From assembly GCA_963807235.1 (NCBI GenBank), contig CAWEBF010000026.1, forward strand, positions 1 to 64,000: a DNA stretch of 64,000 nt. Direction: 5' to 3'. Made by a program: the position numbers and the translations under genes. The notes beneath the pieces are model-generated. The model was not told where the DNA came from. It worked only from the letters and a program-made list of their open reading frames with translations, and did not search any database. Origin of the DNA: CAWEBF01 sp963807235 (lineage in GTDB: Bacteria; Acidobacteriota; Vicinamibacteria; Vicinamibacterales; UBA2999). Shown in pieces: positions 27,702-35,118 of this stretch; within the stretch, counting starts at the first letter, position 1, and each line of letters begins with the position of its first letter.

Positions 27702-28805
27702 TCAGATGCGCATCGGCATGATGACGTACGTGTAGTCGTAGCCATCGGCCGCTACCGGCTTCATCACGGCCTGGCTGACTTCGTCCTTGAGCGAGAGCGA
27801 CACCACGTCGGTTTCCACGACGTTCAGGAAGTCGAGCACGTATTGCGCGTTGAAGGAGATGGCCATCGCCGCGCCCGCAAACTCGACCGGGAGTTGTTCG
27901 CGCGCCTCGCCGAACTCGGAGCTGCTGGAAGTGACCTCCACCTTGCCCTTCGACACCTCGAACTTCACCGCTCTCGACCTCTCGTTCGACAGCAGGGCCA
28001 CGCGCTTGACGGCGCTGGTCAGACGCTCGCGGTCGAATTCGATCGTCTTGTCGTTGCCTTTCGGGATCACCCGCTCGAACGCCGGGAACTGCCCGTCGAT
28101 CATCCGTGAGATGAGGGTCCGGCCGTCCACGTCGAAGAACAGGTGGTTTTCGCCCTGCTCGAACAAGACTTCCGCGTCGCCGTCGGCCACGAGCTTGCCG
28201 ACCTCGAGCAGCGTCTTCTTCGGCAGGATCACGCCGATCTCGTTCTCCACCTCCAGCGCGTGCTTCACTTCGACCAAGGCCAGCCGATGCCCGTCGGTTG
28301 CCACCAGCGTCAGTGAACCCGGCCGCAGGAGAAACTTGGCGCCGTTGAGGAAGAAGCGCGTGTCCTCGCCAGTTATCGCGAAGTGGGTCTTGGCGACCAT
28401 CTGCCTGATGGCCGCTCGAGGCAGGGCCGTCTTCGTTCCGGTGCCTCCTTCGGGCAGCGACGGAAAATCCTCTTTCGGCAGAGTCTGCATGCGCGAGTCG
28501 AACCGCTCGGCGGCCACGCGGACGCCCGACTTGTCCTGCTCGATACGCACGTCGGTCTCGGGAAGGGCTTTGACGATCTCGTACAGCTTCTTGGCCGGCA
28601 ACGTCAGCGCACCGGGCTTCGCCACCGTTGCCGCGCATTTGCTGCGGAGCGCCACTTCGAGATCGGTGGCGAGCAGCCTCATCTCGTCGCCTTTTGCGTC
28701 CACCAGGACGTTGGCAAGAATCGGTATCGTGTTCTTCCGTTCAACGATGCCTTGAAAGAGTTGTAGTTCGCGGAGAAGTTCGTTCTTCCGAACGACAAGT
28801 TCCAT
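27702..28805 (-). CDS. dnaN: DNA polymerase III beta subunit (sliding clamp)
   Basis: The 367-residue length and three-domain pattern fit DnaN. The start MELVVRKNELLRELQLFQGIVERKNTIPILANVL, a middle RFFLNGAKFLLRPGSLTLVATDGHRLAL and the C-terminal YVIMPMRI are all typical. The ring tethers the replicative polymerase to DNA and binds clamp-interacting proteins. It sits between dnaA and gyrB and has its own strong promoter at 28900-28927. Confidence 0.96.
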   Translation of the reverse strand: MELVVRKNELLRELQLFQGIVERKNTIPILANVLVDAKGDEMRLLATDLEVALRSKCAATVAKPGALTLPAKKLYEIVKALPETDVRIEQDKSGVRVAAERFDSRMQTLPKEDFPSLPEGGTGTKTALPRAAIRQMVAKTHFAITGEDTRFFLNGAKFLLRPGSLTLVATDGHRLALVEVKHALEVENEIGVILPKKTLLEVGKLVADGDAEVLFEQGENHLFFDVDGRTLISRMIDGQFPAFERVIPKGNDKTIEFDRERLTSAVKRVALLSNERSRAVKFEVSKGKVEVTSSSSEFGEAREQLPVEFAGAAMAISFNAQYVLDFLNVVETDVVSLSLKDEVSQAVMKPVAADGYDYTYVIMPMRI

Positions 28806-28864
28806 AAGGCGTCTGCTGACCTCGGAGGCTGACGTGCGGCCTGCTGTTCAGTTGCGGGGCTTCG

Positions 28865-28884
28865 GATCCTTGTTAGAAGGATCA
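28865..28884. promoter_or_regulatory. Hairpin in the dnaN leader
   Basis: GATCCTT and AAGGATC form perfect 7-bp arms around a short loop, about 60 bp upstream of the dnaN ATG and downstream of its promoter. It could attenuate or stabilise the dnaN mRNA leader. Confidence 0.45.
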
Positions 28885-28899
28885 GAAAGAAGTGAGGGA

Positions 28900-28927
28900 A
28901 TTATACAAAAAAGAAAGGCGCGTGCAA
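28900..28927 (-). promoter_or_regulatory. Sigma-70 promoter of dnaN
   Basis: Read on the minus strand: -35 TTGCAC (28927-28922), a 16-bp spacer, and a perfect -10 TATAAT (28905-28900), about 95 bp before the dnaN ATG. The region is AT-rich compared with its surroundings. This lets dnaN-gyrB-gyrA be expressed independently of dnaA. Confidence 0.8.
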
Positions 28928-28973
28928 AAGCCTGCCTAAGCTCTTTTAGTGCTTGCAGGTCAAGTAGTTAAAG

Positions 28974-29091
28974 CGTGGAAAACCTGTGGATTTTCCGGTG
29001 TCTGAACCCCGGGTTGGGGAGGTGCCCCGACGCCCGTTGACGGCCATCCACAGGTGAGGGTGTCCAGGACGCTGTGGACGCCTGTGGATTC
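28974..29091. promoter_or_regulatory. DnaA-box cluster between dnaN and dnaA
   Basis: Sites related to the DnaA box TGTGGATAA occur at 28974 (CGTGGAAAA), 28985 (TGTGGATTT), 29044 (CCATCCACA, opposite orientation), 29073 (TGTGGACGC) and 29083 (TGTGGATTC). Each matches about 7 of 9 bases at best, but five in 120 bp is dense. They may be part of a bipartite origin or serve DnaA regulation of dnaN. Confidence 0.55.
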
Positions 29092-30436
29092 AGCGGATTC
29101 CCTCTATCAAACCGAGGATGACGGTGTTGAAATCGTCGCGCTTTCGCAGTTCCTCGATCTTCTTGATCGAGTGGATGACGGTCGAATGGTGCTTGCCGCC
29201 GAAGCTCCGGCCAATCTCCGGCAGCGAGGCCTGGGTCAACGACTTGCACAGATACATGGCGACCTGGCGCGGCAGCGCCACCGACTTCGAGTTGTCGCGC
29301 GCCTTCAGGTCGCTGACCTTCAACTGGTAGTGATCGGCCACGTAGCGCTGAATCGACTCCAGGGTGATGGCCCGCTCGTCGAGATCGATCGCATTGCGGA
29401 GCACCTCCTGCGTCAGTTCCAGCGAGATGTCGCGGCCGGTCAACGAGGCATAGGCGATCAGCCGGATCAGCGACCCTTCGAGCTCGCGGATGTTCGACTT
29501 GATGCGCTGCGCGATGAAGAGCGCGACCTCGTCGGGCAGCGGTACGGCCTCCGCTTCGGCTTTTCGCTTGAGAATCGCGACTTTCGTCTCGAGCTCCGGG
29601 GACTGGATGTCGGCGATGAGCCCCCACTCGAAACGAGAGCGCAGACGTTCTTCGAGCGCCGGGATCTCATGCGGAGGGCGGTCGCTGCTGAGCACGATCT
29701 GCTTCTGCGCGTCGTAGAGGGCGTTGAATGTGTGAAAGAACTCGGTCTGGGTTCCTTCCTTGCCGGACACGAACTGGATGTCGTCCACGAGCAGGATGTC
29801 CACGCTGCGGTAGCGTTCGCGGAAGTCGAGGATCCGTTCGTAGCGCAAGGCGTTGATCATCTCGTTCATGAACCGCTCGGACGAGATGTAGGTGAGCTTG
29901 AGCGACGGGTCGTAGTGCAGGACGTACTGCCCGATCGCGTGCATCAGGTGCGTCTTGCCGAGTCCCACGCCGCCGTAGATGAACAGCGGGTTGTACGAGC
30001 GCGACGGGGCTTCCGCCACCGCCCGGCAGGCGGCGTGCGCGAACTGGTTGGATGGTCCGACGATGAAGGTGTCGAACGAATACCGCTCGTTGAGCCCCGC
30101 CGTCACGCGGTCGGTGGCGGCGACGGGAGTCGCATCGGGGCCGCCGGCTGTGGGCGGCGCGGAGGCCGCCTCAGGTGAGCCACTTTCAGCCGAGAAGATG
30201 ACATCGACTCCGGGTCGATGCACTTCGGCGAGAGCCTCGGAAAGGATGACGGTGTAGTGCTTGGTCAGCCAGTCCTTGAAGACCGGATTCGGAATGCGAA
30301 CAAAAAGCGTAGATCCAGTATCAGAGATCAGCGATGTCGGCTGAAACCATGTGTAGAAACTGTGACGATTGACCTTCGTCTCGACCCTGGCGAGCACCTG
30401 ATCCCAGATTCCAGGCGGCATCAGCGTGGAGAACAA
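29090..30436 (-). CDS. dnaA: Chromosomal replication initiator DnaA
   Basis: 448 residues with the four DnaA domains. Domain I begins WDQVLARVETKVNRHSF. A variable linker (about 85-115) follows. The AAA+ core has FDTFIVGPSNQFAHAACRAV, Walker A GGVGLGKTHLMHA, Walker B ILLVDDIQF and sensor SSDRPP. Domain IV ends with the DNA-binding signature SFGGKHHSTVIHSIKKIEEL. The start may be ATG 30436 or ATG 30421. DnaA opens oriC; candidate boxes lie on both sides of this gene. Confidence 0.97.
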   Translation of the reverse strand: MFSTLMPPGIWDQVLARVETKVNRHSFYTWFQPTSLISDTGSTLFVRIPNPVFKDWLTKHYTVILSEALAEVHRPGVDVIFSAESGSPEAASAPPTAGGPDATPVAATDRVTAGLNERYSFDTFIVGPSNQFAHAACRAVAEAPSRSYNPLFIYGGVGLGKTHLMHAIGQYVLHYDPSLKLTYISSERFMNEMINALRYERILDFRERYRSVDILLVDDIQFVSGKEGTQTEFFHTFNALYDAQKQIVLSSDRPPHEIPALEERLRSRFEWGLIADIQSPELETKVAILKRKAEAEAVPLPDEVALFIAQRIKSNIRELEGSLIRLIAYASLTGRDISLELTQEVLRNAIDLDERAITLESIQRYVADHYQLKVSDLKARDNSKSVALPRQVAMYLCKSLTQASLPEIGRSFGGKHHSTVIHSIKKIEELRKRDDFNTVILGLIEGIR

Positions 30437-30671
30437 AAACCGAACATACCGAAAAGCATCTGCAAAAACTCACGACTTGCCGCAACTACGGCGAAGCTCA
30501 ACCAAAGGTCTCGATTTCCACAGTGTTTTCCACACCTTGTGGAAAACTTGGGGAGAACCCCAAGCCTCTCGACCTGTAGAAAGTCTTAAGAGGACGACGT
30601 GCACGGTCATGGCGGGCGTTCTGAGCGGTGGCCGGAGGCGTCTAAGGATCGGGGACTGTAGCACAGTCAGG

Positions 30672-30690
30672 TAGTGGTCGTAGACCACTA
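30672..30690. promoter_or_regulatory. Palindromic site upstream of rpmH promoter
   Basis: TAGTGGTC and GACCACTA are perfect 8-bp arms separated by 3 bp, ending 18 bp before the rpmH -35. The position suits an operator, but no regulator can be named. Confidence 0.5.
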
Positions 30691-30708
30691 TCAGCAGTCG
30701 CCTCGCGA

Positions 30709-30737
30709 TTGACGCGCGTCGAGAGGGCAGCTACCAT
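30709..30737 (+). promoter_or_regulatory. Sigma-70 promoter of rpmH-rnpA
   Basis: -35 TTGACG (30709-30714), 17-bp spacer, -10 TACCAT (30732-30737), about 63 bp before the rpmH ATG. Confidence 0.7.
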
Positions 30738-30800
30738 CGAGGTTTGCTCAACGGCTCGTGGAGAGCCGTTGACGAGGCCATCCGAGGCAACGACCACACC

Positions 30801-30953
30801 ATGAAGGGCAAGCGGACCTACCAACCGAACACCCGCCGCCGCGCGAAGGCGCACGGCTTTCGCGTCAGAATGGCGACAAAGAACGGGCGACTGGTCCTGA
30901 AGCGGCGCCGCGCGACAGGACGCAAACGGTTGACCGTCGCCGACGAACGCTGA
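30801..30953 (+). CDS. rpmH: 50S ribosomal protein L34
   Basis: The 50-residue, strongly basic protein starts MKGKRTYQPNTRRRAKAHGFRVRM, the L34 signature, with GRLVLKRRRATGRKRLTV following. A longer in-frame start at 30744 adds non-family residues, so I take 30801. L34 sits in the 50S subunit. rpmH next to the origin and before rnpA is the usual bacterial order. Confidence 0.97.
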   Translation: MKGKRTYQPNTRRRAKAHGFRVRMATKNGRLVLKRRRATGRKRLTVADER

Positions 30954-30963
30954 GGCGCCGCGC

Positions 30964-31365
30964 CTGCCCGACAATCGTCTGCCCCGTGCGCACCGGCTCA
31001 CGAAGCGATCGGACTTCGAGCACGCGTACAACACGGGTTCCAGGCGACGGGGCGCGCTGATGACGTTGTTCGTCGTGCGCACGTCCGGCGTGCAGCGCCG
31101 GACTGGCGTGGCGGCCACACGGAAGCTGGGCTCGGCCGTCACGCGCAATCGAGCCAAACGGCTCGCGCGCGAGATGCTGCGACGTCACAAAGCCGTTCCA
31201 GGTACGGACGTCGTCCTGGTGCCGAGGCGGGAGATGCTCGATGCACACATCACACGGATCGAGGCGGACTACCTGGCTCTTCTCGGGCCGGATCGCGCCG
31301 GCTACGCCGGCGACGTCACGCAGCCTCGCGGTCCGCGTCCTGCTCGGCGCCATAGCCGGCTATAA
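30964..31365 (+). CDS. rnpA: Ribonuclease P protein component (start uncertain)
   Basis: The N-terminal part reads LPRAHRLTKRSDFEHAYNTGSRRRGALMTLFVV and the core GVAATRKLGSAVTRNRAKRLAREMLRRHK, the RnpA RNR motif region that binds pre-tRNA and P RNA. No ATG, GTG or TTG precedes LPRAHRL in frame. The likely start is a CTG at 30964 with GAGG about 9 bp before, or a base is missing. The first ATG (31060) would delete the conserved N-terminal third. The C-terminus overlaps yidD. Confidence 0.88.
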   Translation: MPDNRLPRAHRLTKRSDFEHAYNTGSRRRGALMTLFVVRTSGVQRRTGVAATRKLGSAVTRNRAKRLAREMLRRHKAVPGTDVVLVPRREMLDAHITRIEADYLALLGPDRAGYAGDVTQPRGPRPARRHSRL

Positions 31366-31543
31366 GGTGCTGCTGTCGCCGCTCTTCTCGGGCTATTGCC
31401 GCTTCCACCCGTCGTGCGCCGACTACGCGGCGCAGGCCATCGACCAGCACGGCGCGCTGCGAGGCACGTGGTTGAGCGCGCGAAGGCTCAGTAGATGCAG
31501 GCCGTTCGGCGGCCACGGCTTCGACCCGGTTCCACACGCGTAA
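31241..31543 (+). CDS. yidD: Membrane protein insertion efficiency factor YidD
   Basis: The last 70 residues are a typical YidD: VRVLLGAIAGYKVLLSPLF, then GYCRFHPSCADYAAQAID and RLSRCRPFGGHGFDPVP, including the conserved cysteines. YidD helps YidC insert membrane proteins, and yidC follows 4 bp later. The only in-frame ATG upstream (31241) adds about 30 non-family residues and overlaps rnpA by 125 bp. The true start is therefore likely nearer 31330 and may be hidden by a sequence error. Confidence 0.87.
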   Translation: MHTSHGSRRTTWLFSGRIAPATPATSRSLAVRVLLGAIAGYKVLLSPLFSGYCRFHPSCADYAAQAIDQHGALRGTWLSARRLSRCRPFGGHGFDPVPHA

Positions 31544-31547
31544 CTCA

Positions 31548-33251
31548 ATGGAACGGCGCGTCTTCATCGCAGTCATCCTCTCCTTCGTCGTGCTGTACGG
31601 CTACCAGGCCCTGTTTCTGCCGTCAGAGCCGCCGCCCACCACCAATCCAACGTCCGTGCCTGCAAAGCCGCCGGCCACGAACGCCACCGGCGTGCCGGCC
31701 GCGACCGCCACACCATCGGTCTCGGTGCCGGCGCCTGCGCCGGCCGCGCCGGCCGCGCCAGCCGCTCGAGTCAGCGAAGCCACCGCACGCGAGATCGTGG
31801 TGGACACGGCGCATGCGCGCATCGTGTTGAGCAACGCGGGGGCACACCTTCTGCGATGGCAGCTCAAGGGCTACACCGACGAGCGGGGCGCGATGGTGGA
31901 CCTGGTGCCGTCGAACCTCCCCGAGGACCAGCCCCGCCCGTTCTCGCTCGCGGTGCCCGACAAGGCGCTGACCGCCCGTCTGCAGTCGGCCGTCTACCGG
32001 GTGTCCGGGGACACACAGGGCCGCGTGGACGCCCAGACGAAACCGCGCGAGGTGGTGTTCGAGTACCAGGACGAAAGCGGCCTCTCCGTCAAGAAGACGC
32101 TGCAGTTCGAGCCGCAGCGGCACGTGGTGCGGCTGAGTGCCCAGGTCCGATCGGGCGAGTCGCAGCTCAACCCCACCGTCCAGTGGGGTCCGGGGCTCGG
32201 TGATATCGGCGCGACGTCTGGCGGCGGCAGCTTCTTCACCGGCAACTACGTTCAGCCACCCCAGGCCATCTACCAGCGCGAAGGGTCGGTGGAACGGCAT
32301 GCCGTCGACGCGCTGGTGTCGCAACCCGTGCACGAAGGCAACTTCCGCTTCGTCGGTGTGGACGACCACTATTTCATCGCCGTCGCCGTGGGAGCCGGGC
32401 AGGCGCGCGCCGAGTTCAAGCCGCTCACGTTGCCCGGTCCGGCCGAGACACAGCGCGTGCTCGTGTCGTATGCCCTGACCTTCCCCCAGCCGCCGCAAAA
32501 CGTGATGTTCTTCGTCGGGCCGAAGCAGTTCGACGCACTACAAGGCGTGGATGCGGAGCTCGTCCGGGCGATCAACTTCGGGATGTTCGCGTGGCTGGTC
32601 GTGCCGCTGCTCAGCAGCCTGAAGTGGCTGTTCGGGTTTGTGGGGAACTACGGGTGGTCGATCATCGCGCTGACGGTCATCCTGAATCTCGTCATGTTTC
32701 CGCTGCGCCACAAGAGCGCCGTGGCGATGAGGAAGATGCAGACCGTCCAGCCTTTGATGCAGGCGATTCAGAAGCGCTATTCGCATCTGAAGATGACCGA
32801 TCCGGGCCGGCAGAAGATGAACGAGGAGATTGCCGCGCTGTACAAGGATCACGGCGTCAATCCAGCGAGCGGCTGCGTGCCCACACTGCTGACGATGCCC
32901 GTACTGCTGGCCTTTTACTCGCTGCTTTCCCAATCCATCGAGCTGCGCGGCGCGCCGTTCGTGGGTTGGATCCACGACCTGTCGGCCGCGGACCCCTATT
33001 ACGTCCTGCCCATCCTGATGGGCGTGACGATGTTCTGGCAGCAGTGGCTCACGCCGGCGAGCGCCGATCCCGCGCAGCAGCGGATCATGATGATCATGCC
33101 GGTCATGTTCACCACGATGATGCTGTTTTCGCCGAGCGGCGTGGTCCTTTACTGGTTCGTGAGTCAGGCGTGGGCCATCGGCCAGCAGTACTTCACCAAC
33201 TGGATGATTGGACCCGTGCCGACGCGCGTGCCGGCGCTCGGCCGCAAGTAG
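31548..33251 (+). CDS. yidC: Membrane protein insertase YidC
   Basis: 567 residues. The N-terminal membrane helix is MERRVFIAVILSFVVLYGYQALF, then a Pro/Thr/Ala linker, a large periplasmic beta domain (about 80-350), and a C-terminal insertase core of five helices. The core includes YGWSIIALTVILNLVMFPLRHKS, the cytoplasmic coiled coil LMQAIQKRYSHLK, and NPASGCVPTLLTMPVLLAFYSLLSQ. It inserts and folds inner-membrane proteins alone or with Sec. A conserved hydrophilic groove Arg is likely the R of PLRHKS. It lies in the rnpA-yidD-yidC-khpB-mnmE string. Confidence 0.97.
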   Translation: MERRVFIAVILSFVVLYGYQALFLPSEPPPTTNPTSVPAKPPATNATGVPAATATPSVSVPAPAPAAPAAPAARVSEATAREIVVDTAHARIVLSNAGAHLLRWQLKGYTDERGAMVDLVPSNLPEDQPRPFSLAVPDKALTARLQSAVYRVSGDTQGRVDAQTKPREVVFEYQDESGLSVKKTLQFEPQRHVVRLSAQVRSGESQLNPTVQWGPGLGDIGATSGGGSFFTGNYVQPPQAIYQREGSVERHAVDALVSQPVHEGNFRFVGVDDHYFIAVAVGAGQARAEFKPLTLPGPAETQRVLVSYALTFPQPPQNVMFFVGPKQFDALQGVDAELVRAINFGMFAWLVVPLLSSLKWLFGFVGNYGWSIIALTVILNLVMFPLRHKSAVAMRKMQTVQPLMQAIQKRYSHLKMTDPGRQKMNEEIAALYKDHGVNPASGCVPTLLTMPVLLAFYSLLSQSIELRGAPFVGWIHDLSAADPYYVLPILMGVTMFWQQWLTPASADPAQQRIMMIMPVMFTTMMLFSPSGVVLYWFVSQAWAIGQQYFTNWMIGPVPTRVPALGRK

Positions 33252-33269
33252 AGCCATGAGGGGTCTCGC

Positions 33270-33719
33270 ATGAGCGACGCGTTGACGACCGATATCACCG
33301 GCTTCGTGGAGGCCATCGTCCGCGCCATGGGCGTGACGCTGACGGTGTCGAGCCAGGAAACGGACCAGGGGACCGAGGTCCGCATCGAGGGTGAAGACGG
33401 CGGGATCCTGACGCGACGCGGGGGAGAGGGACTGCAGGCGCTGCAGCACCTCGTCGCCACCACGTTCCGGCGGCAGCTGGGCGACGACCGTCGCGTCGTG
33501 ATCGACTGCAACGGCTTCCGCCGCGAGAAGGACGCCGAGCTGCGGCAGATGGCGCTCTTCATGGCCGAGAAAGCGCGCAGCAACGGACCGCAGGAGATGG
33601 GCCCCTTGAACCCCTACGAGCGCCGCATCGTCCACCTGGCCATCGCCGAGGACCCATCGGTCGCGTCCGAGAGCATCGGCGACGCTTTCCTGAAGACCGT
33701 CATCATCTCGCGCCGCTGA
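33270..33719 (+). CDS. khpB: RNA-binding protein KhpB (Jag), short form
   Basis: 149 residues with a KH-like domain (GFVEAIVRAMGVTLTV, then TRRGGEGLQALQHLVATTF) and a C-terminal R3H domain (PLNPYERRIVHLAIAEDPSVASESIGD). The N-terminal Jag_N domain found in many Gram-positive homologues is absent. In other bacteria KhpB pairs with KhpA in RNA regulation linked to cell wall and division. The order yidC-khpB-mnmE is conserved in many bacteria. Confidence 0.9.
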   Translation: MSDALTTDITGFVEAIVRAMGVTLTVSSQETDQGTEVRIEGEDGGILTRRGGEGLQALQHLVATTFRRQLGDDRRVVIDCNGFRREKDAELRQMALFMAEKARSNGPQEMGPLNPYERRIVHLAIAEDPSVASESIGDAFLKTVIISRR

Positions 33720-33728
33720 CGGCAGGGC

Positions 33729-33745
33729 GCGAGGCTCCGCCTCGC
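33729..33745. terminator. Short perfect hairpin before mnmE
   Basis: GCGAGGC and GCCTCGC form 7-bp arms with a 3-base loop in the 40-bp khpB-mnmE gap. There is no T-run, so it may slow rather than end transcription. Confidence 0.4.
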
Positions 33746-33759
33746 AGAGATAATTCCGA

Positions 33760-35118
33760 ATGCTTCCGCCCGACGACACGATCGTGGCGATCGCCACGCC
33801 GCTCGGGCGCAGCGCCATTGGCGTGGTGCGGGTCAGTGGCCGGTCGGCCGTCGATGTCGCGGCCGCGATCCTGAACGGCGCCAGGTTGCGGCCCCGGCGG
33901 GCAACCTGCTGTCGCGTGAAAGTCGAGGGCGTGCACACTGACACCGACGGCGGCGACGAGGCTGTAGTCGTGTGGTTTCCCGCGCCGCGGTCCTACACCG
34001 GTGAAGACGTAGTGGAGATCAGCGCCCACGGCAACCCGATGCTGCTCAACGGCATCGTGCAGAGCGCCATGGCGGCCGGCGCGCGCCTGGCCCGGCGCGG
34101 CGAGTTCACCCTGCGGGCCGTGATGAACGGCAAGCGCGAGCTGGTGCAGGCAGAGGCCGTCGCGGATCTGATCGAGGCCTCCACCCCGTCACAGGCGCGG
34201 CTGGCGTTCGATCAGCTGCACGGGACGCTGAGTTCGAGGCTGGCCGCCATCGATGCGGATGTGTTCGATCTCATCGCGAAGCTCGAAGCCTCGCTGGACT
34301 TCCCCGACGAGGGATACCACTTCCTGGCCGACGACGAGGGTGCAGCGATCCTGAACCGCCTGCTCGAGCGCGTCGATACGCTGCTGACCGACGCCTCGCG
34401 CGGCCGATTGGTGCGCGAAGGTGCCACGGTGGCCATCGTGGGGCGCCCCAACGTCGGCAAGTCCAGCCTCTTCAACGCGCTCGTGGGCGGCGACCGTGCG
34501 ATCGTCACGGATGTGCCAGGCACTACGCGCGACCTGTTGACCGAGCGCGTGGACATCGGCGGCCTGTGCGTGACGCTGGTGGATACGGCCGGCGTGCGCG
34601 ATTCCACGGAGCCCGTGGAGCAGGAGGGCGTGCGACGTGGCGCTCGTGCGCGGGAGACCGCGGACCTCGTGGTGGTGGTGCTGGATGCGACGCGCGGGTT
34701 GACGAGCGAGGACGAGACGCTGCTGCGCGATACCGGTGAGGATCGCTGCGTCGTGGTGTGGAACAAGTGCGACCTGATCGAACGTGCGGAGACGCCCTTC
34801 GACGTGGCTGGCTGTAGGGTGTCGGCTACCAAAGGCAGTGGCCTCGATGACGTGCGCGACGGTATCGCCCGCGCGCTCGTTCACCACACCTCCGATCGAG
34901 ACTCGCCGGCGTTGGCGAACGTGCGGCACATCGCGCAGCTCGAAGCGGTGCGCGCGGCGCTGCTGCGCGCGCGTCAGTTGATCAGTGACCGCGCGCCCGA
35001 GGAGTTCGTGCTGCGGGATCTGCACACGGCTCGTTCGAGCTTCGACGAGCTCTTTGGCGCGCGCACGAGCGCCGACGTCCTGGAGAGGATCTTTGATAGG
35101 TTCTGCATAGGGAAATGA
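33760..35118 (+). CDS. mnmE: tRNA modification GTPase MnmE
   Basis: 452 residues. The N-terminal domain binds tetrahydrofolate (TIVAIATPLGRSAIGVVRVSG). The central G domain shows G1 GRPNVGKS, G2 TTRDL, G3 DTAG and G4 NKCD. The C-terminus is CIGK, whose Cys is conserved. With MnmG it forms the cmnm5U34 modification of tRNA wobble uridines. Its stop overlaps the mnmG start by 4 bp, so the two are translated together. Confidence 0.97.
   Translation: MLPPDDTIVAIATPLGRSAIGVVRVSGRSAVDVAAAILNGARLRPRRATCCRVKVEGVHTDTDGGDEAVVVWFPAPRSYTGEDVVEISAHGNPMLLNGIVQSAMAAGARLARRGEFTLRAVMNGKRELVQAEAVADLIEASTPSQARLAFDQLHGTLSSRLAAIDADVFDLIAKLEASLDFPDEGYHFLADDEGAAILNRLLERVDTLLTDASRGRLVREGATVAIVGRPNVGKSSLFNALVGGDRAIVTDVPGTTRDLLTERVDIGGLCVTLVDTAGVRDSTEPVEQEGVRRGARARETADLVVVVLDATRGLTSEDETLLRDTGEDRCVVVWNKCDLIERAETPFDVAGCRVSATKGSGLDDVRDGIARALVHHTSDRDSPALANVRHIAQLEAVRAALLRARQLISDRAPEEFVLRDLHTARSSFDELFGARTSADVLERIFDRFCIGK

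Larger units (their letters stand above)
30437..30743. other. Candidate oriC between dnaA and rpmH
   Basis: This 364-bp gene gap (to rpmH at 30801) contains an AT-rich stretch right next to dnaA (30437-30480). It also holds three DnaA-box-like sites at 30514-30522, 30526-30534 and 30538-30546. The last two form a perfect 10-bp inverted repeat, GTTTTCCACA - CCT - TGTGGAAAAC (30525-30547), each box matching 8 of 9 bases of TTATCCACA. An adjacent hairpin CTTGGGG/CCCCAAG follows at 30547-30564. Gene direction switches here, from minus (dnaA side) to plus (rpmH side), as expected at an origin. Confidence 0.7.

Noticed and set aside
23122..27721. Very long plus-strand open frames (684 and 888 codons) opposite gyrA and gyrB
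   Set aside because: Antisense shadows of intact gyrase genes; repeated His/Asp/Arg/Val pattern and no domain.
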